Below, piece by piece: positions 21,711 to 33,022 of a DNA stretch of 64,000 bases (its first letter is position 1; the number at the start of each line of letters is the position of its first letter). Source of the DNA: Phialophora verrucosa (Eukaryota; Ascomycota; Eurotiomycetes; Chaetothyriales; Herpotrichiellaceae); assembly GCA_002099365.1 (NCBI GenBank), contig MSED01000006.1:992001-1056000 (forward strand), in the 5' to 3' direction. Under the pieces are notes generated by a model that had not been told where the DNA came from, made no database searches, and saw only the letters and a list, made by a program, of their open reading frames with translations. The translations under genes were made by a program, and so were the position numbers.

Positions 21711-23115
21711 CCTTGTTTGTGCAAACTCGCGCCGTTACAACAACTGGCGAAGGTGTGATAAGATAAGATACGATAAGATCGGTCTCCGTTGCTGGAAGAC
21801 GTCGCTCGATATTTGACTGCCTGAAGCCGCTCCACCAGGAGGGACGCGTGTTCATCGTGTTGAACCTTTTCCCGTGCTTATCATTGTATCCTACGCAGTG
21901 GACACTCGCCGCGGCCTTGACGAAATATGGCGATATTTTCAGCCGAGACCTTGGGGGACTGTGCAAAACATAACCATTTCCGGGTTGGCCAGAAGAATCA
22001 GAAAGTTTTACAGTCACTTGTTGACCCTTGTGTGAGGCTGTTGGGTGAGGATGTCGCTGCCCGGAAGCACGGGAGCTGGGCGTGTGCGGATCAAGGCCGT
22101 CATTTATCCGGTATCGCAAAGATGGGCCGTTTTTATGTCTGTGCTGCCAAGTGGCTGATGGAACCATATTGTCGATTCTTTTTATTCCTCCCTGATGCGA
22201 TGATTCCGGTGTGGATAACAATGTCCAGAGGGCAGCCTTTGTACGAGGCGGAGGCGATGTCGATACTGGCAGGCAGACGGCACCTACTCGTGTCGGGTCC
22301 GAAGATAAGCCTGCTTCAACCTACTCCATTCCAAGCAGCAAATCGGTTGAAGGAAAGCCTCGGTACAACCCTCTTAGGGGTATTCGGAGGAGCTAGTGTA
22401 GTACACCCGCTATAGAATACCGTCACAGTAGGTGGTAAATCAGGTTGGGGGAGCTCTAATCAATGACCACGTGCCAAGCAGTGCTTCACTTCGTTCCATC
22501 GAGCCCCTTGAGATGGATAGACTTTCTTTTTCGGATTGTCTTGGATCCTATGCCCAGTCTTGCCATCAACCTGAATGAGAGAAGACTTCCTCGTCCCCCA
22601 TGATCATCTCTGTCCGAGACTCGTAGAGTTGCCGAACCCTGCCTGCTGAAACAAGACTCCCTCCAAGTTTATTGGGTGCGAACAGTCATTCGCGGCGAGA
22701 TTGAACTAGGCATGCCGCCTTATGCACCAACCGGAATGAACAGATAAAGTGAAGGTGATGGTTCTTCACGCAGGACAAGAATACGCAGTAAGAGCGGATA
22801 ATGGTCGTTTCATCTTCAATCTTCCCCGGTAACACTGCTAGCTAGCTACCTCAGCAGCCGGTTTCTCCCTTCCACATCCAGAACCAGCACGGTCTATTTA
22901 GTCCGCAATCCCGCTCAACAAACTCCCAACCACAACTCCGATAGGAACCTGCAGAAAGAAAGTTAGTCACCTAGTCACCCAGCCACAGCGGGCATACATG
23001 CGACCAGGAACAGGGAAAAAGACGTGAAGTAGCATGAGCATTTATAGATAGGATAGCAGGCTGGCTTGCCTCCCTTTGGGAAGGGAACAGGACAAGTCCC
23101 ACAGAATCCAGCACA
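21711..23115. other. intergenic; promoter side of permease
   Basis: No gene supported. It holds the GATA cluster at 21757-21777. A 162-codon open segment at 21927-22415 lacks family resemblance and overlaps the permease promoter. Confidence 0.35.
21757..21777. promoter_or_regulatory. cluster of GATA-factor sites
   Basis: GATAAG at 21757, 21762 and 21772 with a further GATA at 21767, all within 21 bases. They lie 47-67 bases upstream of the permease ATG (minus strand). HGATAR is the known site of fungal GATA regulators such as AreA and SreA; binding here is inferred. Confidence 0.6.
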
Positions 23116-23595
23116 TCACATCAAAGCACAACGGAGCAGAGCAGAGCAGAGCACAGCACCTACAAATCCCCAGTGACTCCACTCCCCGCCACCGATCTGG
23201 CGCTTACTCACAAACCCGTCCATCAGGGCGATGAAGGTCGAGCCCCACACCATGGCCGTACACGCCCTGTGACTGCCCCAGAGACTCGTGGACAACAAGC
23301 CCGCGCCCAGCACGAGCGTCCTCGAGCCGTACAGCATCATGAGCGACTCGGCGAGGCGGCCTTCGGGGGTGTCGATGAGTTTGGTCACGTCGACATTGGC
23401 TGTCGGGGGGTGGGAGTCCGACCCAGAGACTTGATTGTCGTCCGCTGTGGATGATGGGACTGCCCCAGGGTGCGGGAATCCCCACATTGCGAGGGCGCCA
23501 CGGGGGTTCAGCAGGGCGTTGATGCCGAGGCCGGCGGCGAAGACGCCGGACGCGCGGGCGATGTAGTACAGGTAAGCGGAGCGGGAGGTGGGCAT
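23116..23595 (-). CDS. DUF4267 membrane protein
   Basis: Small integral membrane protein of a fungal DUF4267 type; function unknown. The start at 23595 (MPTSRSAYLYYIARASG) gives 159 residues; an ATG eleven codons upstream would add a polar stretch. Four hydrophobic segments are visible: GVFAAGLGINALLN, a Leu/Gly-rich stretch around TLVLGAGLLS, AMVWGSTFIALMDGF and GFVGAVLCSALL. DGFVSKRQIGGGEWSHW is the family-like final loop. The C-terminal codons overlap a GAGCA-type repeat (23133-23156), so the last residues may vary between strains. Confidence 0.7.
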   Translation of the reverse strand: MPTSRSAYLYYIARASGVFAAGLGINALLNPRGALAMWGFPHPGAVPSSTADDNQVSGSDSHPPTANVDVTKLIDTPEGRLAESLMMLYGSRTLVLGAGLLSTSLWGSHRACTAMVWGSTFIALMDGFVSKRQIGGGEWSHWGFVGAVLCSALLRCALM

Positions 23596-26288
23596 TGTTG
23601 TGTGGGAGCTGATTGATCGTGGGTTCAACGTCGGGGTTTCGTTGGTCGAGTTACGTACAGTTCGGAGGGATGTTCTGTTGCGTTATACTTTGTTGAATTG
23701 GCGCTTTTTTGATTTTGAAAAGTGTACGAAGAGTCGGGGGATCGTGTATTGAGAGGTGAGCTCGCAGGTTGATCAAGGCTACGTCCATCGATAGATAGTA
23801 CCCGTAGCGAGTACGTCGGTCGGATTTAAGCTTCAAGTTGTGTATCCTTGACCGTATTCTGCGCATGCGGGGTAGGCTGGCACGCAGGATACGATGCATA
23901 CTGGTAGCAACGCAGGAATAAGTCCTTGGTACTGCTTACGCACCATCCGTGCTGTGGCGCGCCTGAAAGCAACTTCTGATATTCGAGATAAGGTGGCGCG
24001 TATCGACTTTTGGCTTGTCTACCGATGAAAAACCTCCGTGTGGGATAGAGACGGACGGTGTGCTGGACATTACCTCTACACGGTCTCATGATAGACTCCC
24101 GGGCTATTGTACGGCGACTTTAACTACGACTGGGACATGCGAGGAGACTGAATTCAGACAGCCAGAGTATCATTCCAGCCTACAATACCTGAGGCGTAGA
24201 CACTGTAATACATGACTTCGACTCCAGTCAGCATTGGTCTTCATCATCGACTGCTCGTACTTGGTCATGTTGGAGAACATGCATGCACGTATCCTCTGCA
24301 GCCGATGAAACGAACATTCAGGCGGCCTTCCGTGCGCTTACTAGCCTTGGATTGTACTGGGACAAGGGGACATGAGCTATCGTGCTACGTACCGCCGTTC
24401 GAGGCTGGTCGTGTTGCGGAGAGCTCGCAGCAACGCGGGGAATACCTAGTAATGCTACAGCGATGGCCTTCATAGGTCATGCTCCAGCCTGCCTCAGTCA
24501 TAAAACAACTGGTTCGGGGCTTTTTTTTCTGGAATGCCATCTACTGCGTCATCATGAAAGCTCAGAAAATCTCCATCGAGGTCGTACTCCGTGAACTGAC
24601 AGGTCATCTCGCACTACATCCTCAAACTTAGTGACAGCATGATTGCTGTCAAACTGATGAGAGTTTATGGGATCCACAATTGAACTCTGGTGCTTGTTGC
24701 AAACGGTTTTGGTGAGGCTCCAGTCGAGTGGCAACGAGGCCCATCACACAACCTCTTCGAAAGGGCTTTTCATTTCACGGTCAGCTGAAAGATGCGCATC
24801 AACAGAATCAGACACCAAGACGGGGAACCTGCTAAGAAGATTAGTGTCGACGATCTGCGAGTACAAGAACTCTGTACTCCGTACTCAGCTTGCAGAAACA
24901 TGATATGCATGCAGGCTGCTTGGGAGAGCTTCCAGATCGTCAGATATAAGATTAGCGAAACCCTCTCTCATGCCACCCGACACGCCTCTTGTCTCGTCAT
25001 TTCACGCCTCACTCTGAGCCCAAGGCTTGAAGGTGGTTACGAGTACCCGGTACTCCGTATGAGTCCTTGGGCAAGGAGGCTTCCTGACAAAGCTTTGCGA
25101 GATTCTCTGGGAGCCGTCTCGTGATGGGACCCGGGGCGTCGAGCAAGCACTGTTTGAGTCTCAAAGAGCAATCTTTCCCAACTCGTATAGCACAGCCTTT
25201 AATTAGAAAACGCGGCTGGGGTGGGGGGTTGGTGGGCGCCTTCGGCTTGCGGAAAGAAATTAGTGTCCCGAGGTGAGATGGCAAAGAGACGCTTCTGGAG
25301 CTCAGCGTTCGGGGGGCTGCCCCTAACCCCTTAGCGCCCACAAAGGCCGCCTAGAGCCTGGACTATTAGGCTTTGATAGTGGGGACGGCGCCTGCAAACG
25401 AGTCACTGGAGAGACACCCCGCCTACGAGGTAACGCTAGGCGAACCCTCCTCAGCCTCAACTTCCACCGCACTCGTACCCGCTTGTCGGCCTTGCACCAT
25501 CAACAACACGCTCCCATACGACTTGGCTGGGTTTTGAGCGTGCACGCACTGGACCATGGCAGAGCAGTCAGGTCCAGCGGCTTGCAATACGACATCTATC
25601 ATATGTGCCTGCGTGTATGAAGACGTGTTTCTGACATGTTCGGCTTCCGAATCCGAAGATATGACGCGGTACGCCTGTAACCCCCTGTCTCAGCGTCCCT
25701 TGGCTCCGGCTATTATCACGTCCCCGTTTTATTAATCTCCTGCTAGGTTCTTCTTAACCGCGACTCACCTCCTCCGGCCAAGAAACGTGGGAGCAGACCC
25801 ATCGGAAATGAATAGAAAGATGCAAGAGTTCTCCTTTTCCCTGCACACTCCAATCTCCTTTTGCCGAGAATCAAGCACATGGCGCGCCAGGGCAGCCACC
25901 GGATGTGCTCCACCAACTGAAAGAGTACGGCTCAGCCATGGCTCAACTCTCCTTCCCCGTGTGCCCCTGTCTCTTTACGACGCGAAATCAGAGTCTTGGT
26001 GGGTAAGATCTTCTGTTTTGGGCGTGGAGACACCGCCTGAGTGCTGCTGCCAGGTGGGCGAGGCGCGTCTGAGAATCATGAGAGGATGACAGTCACGCAC
26101 TCGTGGCTTGCTTCAAGCAGACGCCTCGGGATCATGGCGAGCCCGACAATGGGCCGCCGTATTTGTACATGTTGTAGGCGACCTCCATCTTGTTGCTCTT
26201 CCTGTTTCTACATTCCTTCTCACACCAACTGTGATTTTGAAAGCATTTGCTTTCGTCCTTTCGTTTATATTTTGCCACTCCTTTCCTA
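23596..26288. other. 2.7 kb gene-free stretch before laccase
   Basis: No gene supported. Contains TACTCCGTA at 24875 and 25050 and TACGAGTA at 25037. The last few hundred bases should be the laccase promoter and leader. Confidence 0.4.
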
Positions 26289-29055
26289 ATGAAGTCACTC
26301 CTTTACACAGCGGCGTTGCTGCCGCTGGGCGCCCTCGCTTGGGGAGGGAAGTCACACGAGGTGGACGAAGTCGTGATCGTGACGACAACACGAACGATAA
26401 CGGTCTGCCCGATAACGGATTATTGGACCTGCGGGCCCGATGAGCCGACAGGAACAGGCTCGTGGGAGGACTGGGGTTCAACCTCGCCGACTGGTGTCGT
26501 GACGACAACGAAGAGTGGAGGCCCAGCTACCACTTCTAAGAACGGGGGAGGCGGCGACCATGGACATAGCAGCCACGGCACTGGCTCTTCCAGCAGCCCA
26601 GCTGGTCCTGTGACCACGTCGTCGTGGTCTGACGATGGTAACGGCGGGCACCCCGGCGGCCCTGGTTCCTGGACTTCATCTTCCACAACCTCGCCATCTG
26701 GCGGTGACTCTACCACTCCCTCGGAATCCTCGACCACGTCAGCCTACGACCACGACCATCCAGGCGGCCCAGACACCACCTCTACGTCTCCCTCGGCTCC
26801 AACCCTGCCGACCTACACCACATCTGCCGTGACAACGACAAGCTACGACCACGACCACCCAGGCGGGCCAGACACCACCACGAGCTCTCCATCGGCTCCT
26901 ACTCTGCCGACCTACACTACATCAGCGAGCACGACATCAAGTGACACCCCCGATGTCCCGCATAGCAGCACAACTTCGTCTTCGCCCGCCGGTTCTAGCA
27001 CTACGAGCAGCAGCCCGTACCACCCAGACACAAGCTCTACCAGCAGCAGCCTCAGCTCCACAACTTCTGCTAGCATTGCCACTTCGTCGTCTCTGACAAC
27101 AAGCACCAGCACCACCGCGACTACAACGACTACGTCTTGCCTTCCTTCTCAGACCCTCTCGGCTCTGCCAGAGACCGGCTGCAGTGACAACACCCCAGAG
27201 GACCGTAGCAAGTGGTGCGGCAAGTCCGTTGGTGATGATACGCATGTTCCTTACGAGTCCGGCGACACCAAGAAATTCGCGCTTCTGATCACATCCGCCG
27301 AGTCTAACTTCGATGGCACTTCTCGCCCCGCCTTCCTCGTCAACGGTGGAACTCCTGGCCCTGTGATTGAAGCCAACTATGGTGATTGGGTTGAGGTTAC
27401 TGTCACCAACTTGCTCACTGACAACGCGACCACCATTCATTGGCATGGTATTCGACAGATTGGCACCAACGATCAGGACGGCGTCCCCGGTGTTACCGAA
27501 TGTGCTATCCCACCTCTTGGTGTGCGGACCTACAGGTGGCTGGCTTCGACCTATGGAACCGGTTGGTACCACTCCCACGCCCTCTCTCAATACGGTGGTG
27601 GTATCCGAGGCCCTGTCATCATCCACGGACCTTCGACCGCCAACTACGATTACGACATGGGCACGGTCATGGTGGACGAGATCTTCTCCCAGACCATCTT
27701 CCAGATGGCGTGGAACATCGCCCGTCTCCGAGGACCCCTCCCCGCTGCAATCAACTACATGCTCAACGGCAAGAACAAGGCCGTTGATGGCTCCAAGGGC
27801 AAGTCTGCGGAATGGACCGTCAAGCCTGGCAAGAAGCATCTCTTCCGCATCATCAACTCGTCTGCACAGGCTTCTTACGTTATCCACTTCGACAACCACA
27901 AGATGCAAGTCATCAGCGCTGATTATACCCCGATTGTGCCATACACCACTGATACCTTGTACATCAACCCTGGTCAACGATACAACGTCGTCGTTGAGAT
28001 GAACCAAGTGAGTCATATCCCTTAATGCGCCGTCTTTTGTTTTCGTGTGCAGCCGTCAACTAACGATTTCACAGACTCCTGGCGCATACTTCCTCCGAGC
28101 CATCACACAGACCGGCTGCGGTACCCAGAATCTGAACAACGGTCTCGGCTCCGTGGCCAACGGTATCTTCACCTACCAGGGCAGCTGCGGCACCCCGGTT
28201 ACCGACAGCTTGACCCCTACCATTGGTGCAACCTTGCAATCCGACTGCAAGGACGAGCCCCTCGCCAGCCTGGTTCCGTACGTGTCCAAGAACGGTGGTT
28301 CTGAAGACTCCTTCACTTCCACTGCCCAGCTACTCCCTGGAGGCAACGCCGGGCAGCAGGTGTATGACGGCTACGGCCCCATCACCAGATGGTACTTCGG
28401 CCCTATGGGCTCCGTCTCCTCCAACACCGCCACCACCGTGGGCAGCAGCGGCGTCACCGTGGACTACGACAACCCGACGCTCAAGAACATGGCTACGCTC
28501 CCATCCGTCGGGTTCAACAGCTCGATCTACTCCAACGCTGTGGTCCTCGACGGCACGCCAGGCGACTGGGTCTACTTTGTCATCCAGAACAACTTCCAGA
28601 CCGCGCATCCCATTCACTTGCACGGTCACGATTTCTCCGTCCTGGGCCAGGGCAAAGGCACCTTCACCTCGGCGCAGGCATCGAGCCTCAACTTCGCCAA
28701 CCCCATCCGCCGCGACACCGCCCTCCTCTTCGGTATTCCCGGCGTCGGTGGCGCGCCCCAGGGTGGCTGGACCGTCATCGGCTTCCAGACCGACAACCCG
28801 GGCGCCTGGGTTATGCATTGCCACATCATCTGGCACGCCGACGGCGGTATGGCTCTGCAGTACATCGAGCAGCCCGATGCCATTGACGCGGACTCGTACT
28901 GGCAGAGCGACAGCTTCCAGAACGAGTGCACGGCTTACGATGCCTATGTTGCCGGCGGTGGCGAAGGCCATGCTTCGTACGAGTCTGGCCTGAAGAGAGA
29001 TCTGCAGAGACACCGGTACGGCGAGAAGCGGTTCGGACGACACGGCATGCATTAA
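26289..29055 (+). CDS. laccase with mucin-like N-terminal region
   Basis: Secreted multicopper oxidase that oxidises phenols with reduction of oxygen to water. Exons 26289-28007 and 28075-29055 (67-base intron with a CTAAC branch point) give 899 residues. A signal peptide (MKSLLYTAALLPLGALAWGG) precedes ~260 Ser/Thr/Pro/Gly-rich residues containing a TTTRTITVCP motif and two ~29-residue repeats starting YDHDHPGGPDTT. Three cupredoxin domains follow from ~residue 285. All four copper-binding segments are present: HWHG at ~384, WYHSHA at ~426, HPIHLHGHDF at ~751 and HCHIIWHADGGM at ~821. The C-terminus is basic and ends KRFGRHGMH after KR sites, suggesting propeptide removal. The core is an ordinary ascomycete laccase; the long mucin-like front is unusual. 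A role in melanin polymerisation is possible but not shown. Confidence 0.95.
26741..26930 (+). repeat. tandem repeat in laccase N-terminal region
   Basis: Two ~88-base copies, the second starting near 26842, encode YDHDHPGGPDTT followed by SPSAPTLPTYTTSA. They differ mainly at synonymous and Ser/Thr positions. Confidence 0.85.
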
Positions 29056-30507
29056 ATGTTGCGGAGGCCAGTGGAAGGAGGACAAGAGGATGTAGATGAT
29101 AATTGGTCGTGAAGTACAGAACACGACTCGGGCGGCTGGGCACGGAAGATGTTGGAAGGTACGCATCAGCTTGAGAAATTAAAGGTTACTAGGTCCATTC
29201 CAGTCTGGTGTCTGTCTGTACGGAATGGATAGGACATCTGGCACACGCAGCGGTACATAATACGACGACGTCCTGGTTATATTTTTCCTTCGTCCCCCTT
29301 GGGTGGCTGAGTTACTCTCGACTTGTTCAGCAGCTGAGGTAGCCAGTCAGTCAGATTCATCAACACAATTTTGTATAGGAAATCTACAATAGCTTGGACG
29401 CGGACGTGTGACTTTTGCTGGCCATTCTCGCCTTTTTGCTGGAATGGCAATCCTGACTTTCGCATGCTGGACGGAGTACACAATTTGCATGTCTTCTCCA
29501 GGGACCCCCTTTGCCGCCTCGCCAAGGCCAGGCCAGGCCGCCATTCAAGCTCAGGGGCCAGGGGGACCAGGGGGGCTTGGCTCTCTCGCCGCTAAGCGAA
29601 GCCTCCAAGACTTTCCTCCAGAACACGAGGTTCCCTGTCACCAGAAACACCTTGGCAGTGTCAAGGCGCGTGTCGAAACCGGCGGCTTTCGATGAAGGGG
29701 TCGACCACCAAACCCGTTATACTGAGTAAGCAGAATGCCTCCAGTCCGACAATTCGTGGGCAAGGCGAGACGAGGCACGCACGCACGCGCACGATGAGAG
29801 AACTACACCTGATATCGCGCAGTCCGCATTTGCGATCCAATGCTTCAGGCTCAGTCCCAGTCGCAAGATATGAGACATATAAGATAATTATTCGACATGT
29901 GAAACCGTCGCCGGTACAGTACAGTATATCGAACGAGCGCTCCTCTGCACTCCCTACAGGACGAAATTTCCCGCCCACAGCCAATCGTGAGTACGTACAT
30001 ACTGCAGTGTGACCCTTTCACCGGGCCAGAACGGTCTCAGAGGATTTCCCAGTGCCCTCCGTTCTGTGTACCACCGCGAGTTCGGCTGCCAAGGAAGGGA
30101 GCCCCAAATGAGGTTCAGACCACGACGGTGCTGTGGCGCCCATAGAAGATCGGTTCTACGAAAATACCAAGGCTATCTTCAAGCCTCGCCCGTCCGGATC
30201 AAGCAACAATTCACCCCTGAGCTTGGTTTGACACCCGCCAGAAGAACCTTTCTTCCTTTCAATCACCAAAGGTCCCTCTCCCTCCCTCCGGCGTGGTGGC
30301 TTCTCCATGGCCTGGGCCTTCTGGAGAAGGTGTATATCAAGAACTCGTGGACGCGCCCCGTTCCCCATGCACAACAGGCAAGCTCTCAAGGTGTAGGTAC
30401 ACACTCTCTTTCACAGCGGGAAAAAAGTAATACCTCTTCCTCTCACTCTCATTCGTTTCATCAACAGCGATCTGTTCGGTCATTCATTCATCTTCTTACT
30501 GCCTAAG
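29056..30507. other. intergenic, no gene seen
   Basis: Between the laccase and the small surface protein, both plus strand. Open segments are short. The last ~100 bases are C/T-rich like a leader. Confidence 0.4.
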
Positions 30508-31206
30508 ATGAAGTCCGCTATTTCTTCCACTTGCTATCTCGTCCTCGCGGTCTCCCTCACCGCTCGCCTGGCCCACGCCCAATCCTACTGCGACGCCTTC
30601 GTAGGCTACGTGATCTCCGACGGCACATCCTCCTCCTCCGACTCCGGCACCGACACGGGCTCCTACGTCCCAGACAGCAGCGACTGCGACGCCGAATGCC
30701 AAATGTACTACATGCAGCAACAGAGCCTATACTCGGACTACTTCAACGACGCCATCACCGCGGGGGGCAACGCGATCCTCAGCGCCGCGGGCGGGCGCAA
30801 GCGCGACCTGGAACATCCTACCACACTGTCGTCCTCGTCGGGACCGATGTTGTTGTCGCCCCGTCAGAGCCAGAGTGATGACCTCTACTTGACCTGCACG
30901 GCGGCCGAGACGTGCTTCGTGTATGAGAATATCCCGCTGTGCATCGACATGGAAACAGGCGACTTCACCGACCCGACCGGGGGGTCTGGCAACGTCATTA
31001 CAGGGACGTATACTGCCGCTGTTGATACCACGGGGTCGAGTGGTACGGGTTCGAACGACGATGATGACACCGACGACTCAAACGATATCACTTCCAGCAG
31101 CAGCTCTAGCTCGTCGCCGAATAGTGCGTTGTCGACCCGCGTCCCGGGCGGGATGATTTTCGGGGCGATCTTACTGACAGCTGCACTTGCTTTGCTTGCG
31201 ATTTGA
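30508..31206 (+). CDS. secreted GPI-anchor-type surface protein
   Basis: Unrecognised 232-residue extracellular protein, no intron. A signal peptide (MKSAISSTCYLVLAVSLTARLAHA) is followed by QSYCDAFVGYVISDG and a Ser/Asp/Gly-rich stretch. Six mature-chain cysteines are spaced in two groups (YCDAF, SDCDAECQMYY; LTCTAAETCFVY, LCIDME). A KRDL site at ~residue 95 could be cleaved by a Kex2-type protease. The tail is Ser/Asp-rich and ends with a hydrophobic helix (MIFGAILLTAALALLAI), the pattern of a GPI-attachment signal. Wall or surface location is inferred from these signals. It may be an ordinary cell-wall protein or an effector-like one. Confidence 0.75.
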   Translation: MKSAISSTCYLVLAVSLTARLAHAQSYCDAFVGYVISDGTSSSSDSGTDTGSYVPDSSDCDAECQMYYMQQQSLYSDYFNDAITAGGNAILSAAGGRKRDLEHPTTLSSSSGPMLLSPRQSQSDDLYLTCTAAETCFVYENIPLCIDMETGDFTDPTGGSGNVITGTYTAAVDTTGSSGTGSNDDDDTDDSNDITSSSSSSSSPNSALSTRVPGGMIFGAILLTAALALLAI

Positions 31207-31324
31207 GCGTCAGTACTGGGTCGGGGAGGGTGGTTGGCTTTGGCTGGCAAGACACTGTCGGGATACACAAGGGGGCAGGCAGGAAGCGATCCAGGAAGGT
31301 CAGGTCCCATGTATGTATGATAAG

Positions 31325-31342
31325 ACACACACACACACACAC
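31325..31342. repeat. AC dinucleotide microsatellite
   Basis: Nine uninterrupted AC units downstream of the surface-protein gene. Confidence 0.9.
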
Positions 31343-32321
31343 GCGTAGTAGTTAAGTAGAACACGACAGCAATGAGAGTGGCCTGACTTCTTTCTTGCTT
31401 CAGTGTATGTTGCATCCGGCTTGCATTCCCGCTGCTCGGAGGACATCAAACCTCCAGTTCGTCGACCGATATCCTCTCGTGCTCATGAATGAGCGGATGC
31501 GGATGTGGATGTCTTACACTGTCCAAACTCGTGACTCGTAAGTCCGCGTGCAGTAAAGTGCAGGTGAAGTTGGCTTGCCACATATGTAGAAACAAACACA
31601 GATCAGATGCAGATCTGAATGACGGTGATATGTGCATAAATAAACAATATCGAGGTTCTGCGCTCCCTGGACCTTGACATTTCCCTGCACCCTACTGTGT
31701 ACACAAGATTTTGATATGTTTACCGTCGTCGTCGTCGTGGCCGCCGTGGTTCTAAATGTAACTGGAGCGTGAACTCCGAGGTAATTACTCTACTGAGTAG
31801 GATAGTGTGGATGAACTTCTCTGGCTGTGTAGGGTTAGTCGATTATGGATTCCTCGATAAGAGTCGTCGAACAGACCCACCGCCTCGCAGTCCATGTTTA
31901 CATTGTCGTTTACGTACGATCTGAAGAACCCCCGAGTACTGTCGAAGATTGTACATCACCTGCTGTAACACCGGCCCTTCAGTACTGCCTGGCAGACCCG
32001 CCCGGGCACGCCGAAGTGTATCTATGGAGGAATACGTGCGATCTTCAAATATTACGAGCCTGTGAACCCCCCGGATCCACGCGAGAGCACCGTAGCGAAC
32101 GCCATGAAAGAATAGAACAGACGAGGCTTCAAGCTCGAGAGATCCAGAGCCAGGCTTGGTTGCAGAGCAGCTTGGGAACGGCGACGATTCAAGCTACGTC
32201 GACATTCGATGTGTGGCTGTTCGTGAGTACAACCTTGCACGGGGGTATGTCTTCGAGCAGCGCGGGCCCTGAACCGAGTGGAAGGTTTGGTACCATGCTC
32301 CGTATGAGCCGTCAAAGGAGC

Positions 32322-32396
32322 GGCTGTCACTCAGGTCTGTGTTCGAGTTGTTCTCGGGGCTGTCACTCAGGTCTATTGTATTCGAGGTGTTCTTCG
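32322..32396. repeat. imperfect direct repeat, two ~37-base copies
   Basis: Both copies begin GGCTGTCACTCAGGTCT (32322 and 32358) and end in TTCGAG-TGTTCT-type sequence. A third decayed start (GGCTGTCGCTTTACGAG) follows at ~32418. Confidence 0.8.
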
Positions 32397-32522
32397 CGGC
32401 AACCAAGGTGTGTCCCTGGCTGTCGCTTTACGAGTTGTTGTGAAAATGGTTTGCTGGGGGAGGAAGTATCAAGCCGGCGTGGCCGGTCGGCTAGAGCGGA
32501 GTGAGGATCAAGTCTCGTGATG

Positions 32523-32548
32523 CTCCGTACTCCATACTCGGTACGGAG
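32523..32548. repeat. inverted repeat built from the TACGGAGTA motif
   Basis: CTCCGTAC (32523-32530) and GTACGGAG (32541-32548) are perfect 8-base arms around a 10-base loop. Confidence 0.8.
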
Positions 32549-33022
32549 TATTGACATTGTAAAAAGTAGGGTTGGAAGGGGAACAATTGTGTATACGACT
32601 GAATGGCCGTCCTGTTAAATCCTTCGACACGCAAAGTGGGAAGCGCAGTGGAGGGAGACATGTCTGCAACCAACTACACACGGAGGCTTGCCCTCTCTCT
32701 TGGTTCACGCTTCTATATTCTCGGATGTGCGCGCTGAAACTCGCCCCGGAGGTGCCTCCATGAGACGCCCAAGTCGTCCGCCATGAGAACGAGACGGCTA
32801 GGAGATTTGCCTGGTTCAGGTGAGGGGCGGGCTCAGGCGTAGATGTACCGCAGCTAATGGCAACTTGATGGAAGTGTTCCATCCCGGTAATAGGTACGAT
32901 TGACTGGCTCGGCTGTTGCACATACGGAGAGCTTGAAGAGGGTCGTGGCTGCGAGAACCAGGTGAACGTTCTATAATCGCAGATCTTGTCCGGTCTGTGT
33001 CGTATGCCCTCGAAACTCGAGA

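Larger units (their letters stand above)
31207..33022. other. 1.8 kb gene-free stretch with repeats
   Basis: No convincing gene. Holds an AC microsatellite (31325-31342), two imperfect ~37-base direct copies (32322-32396) and a small inverted repeat (32523-32548). Open segments on both strands (31845-32504 plus, 32508-33050 minus) have no family resemblance. Confidence 0.4.

Noticed and set aside
21927..22415. 162-codon plus-strand open frame upstream of the permease
   Set aside because: Overlaps the permease promoter and has no recognisable domain.
26937..28016. 359-codon open frame antisense to the laccase
   Set aside because: Lies opposite conserved cupredoxin coding sequence; composition is that of a shadow frame.
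31845..32504. 219-codon plus-strand open frame
   Set aside because: Spans the imperfect direct repeats, Ser/Arg/Cys-rich by chance composition, and no splice or family support.
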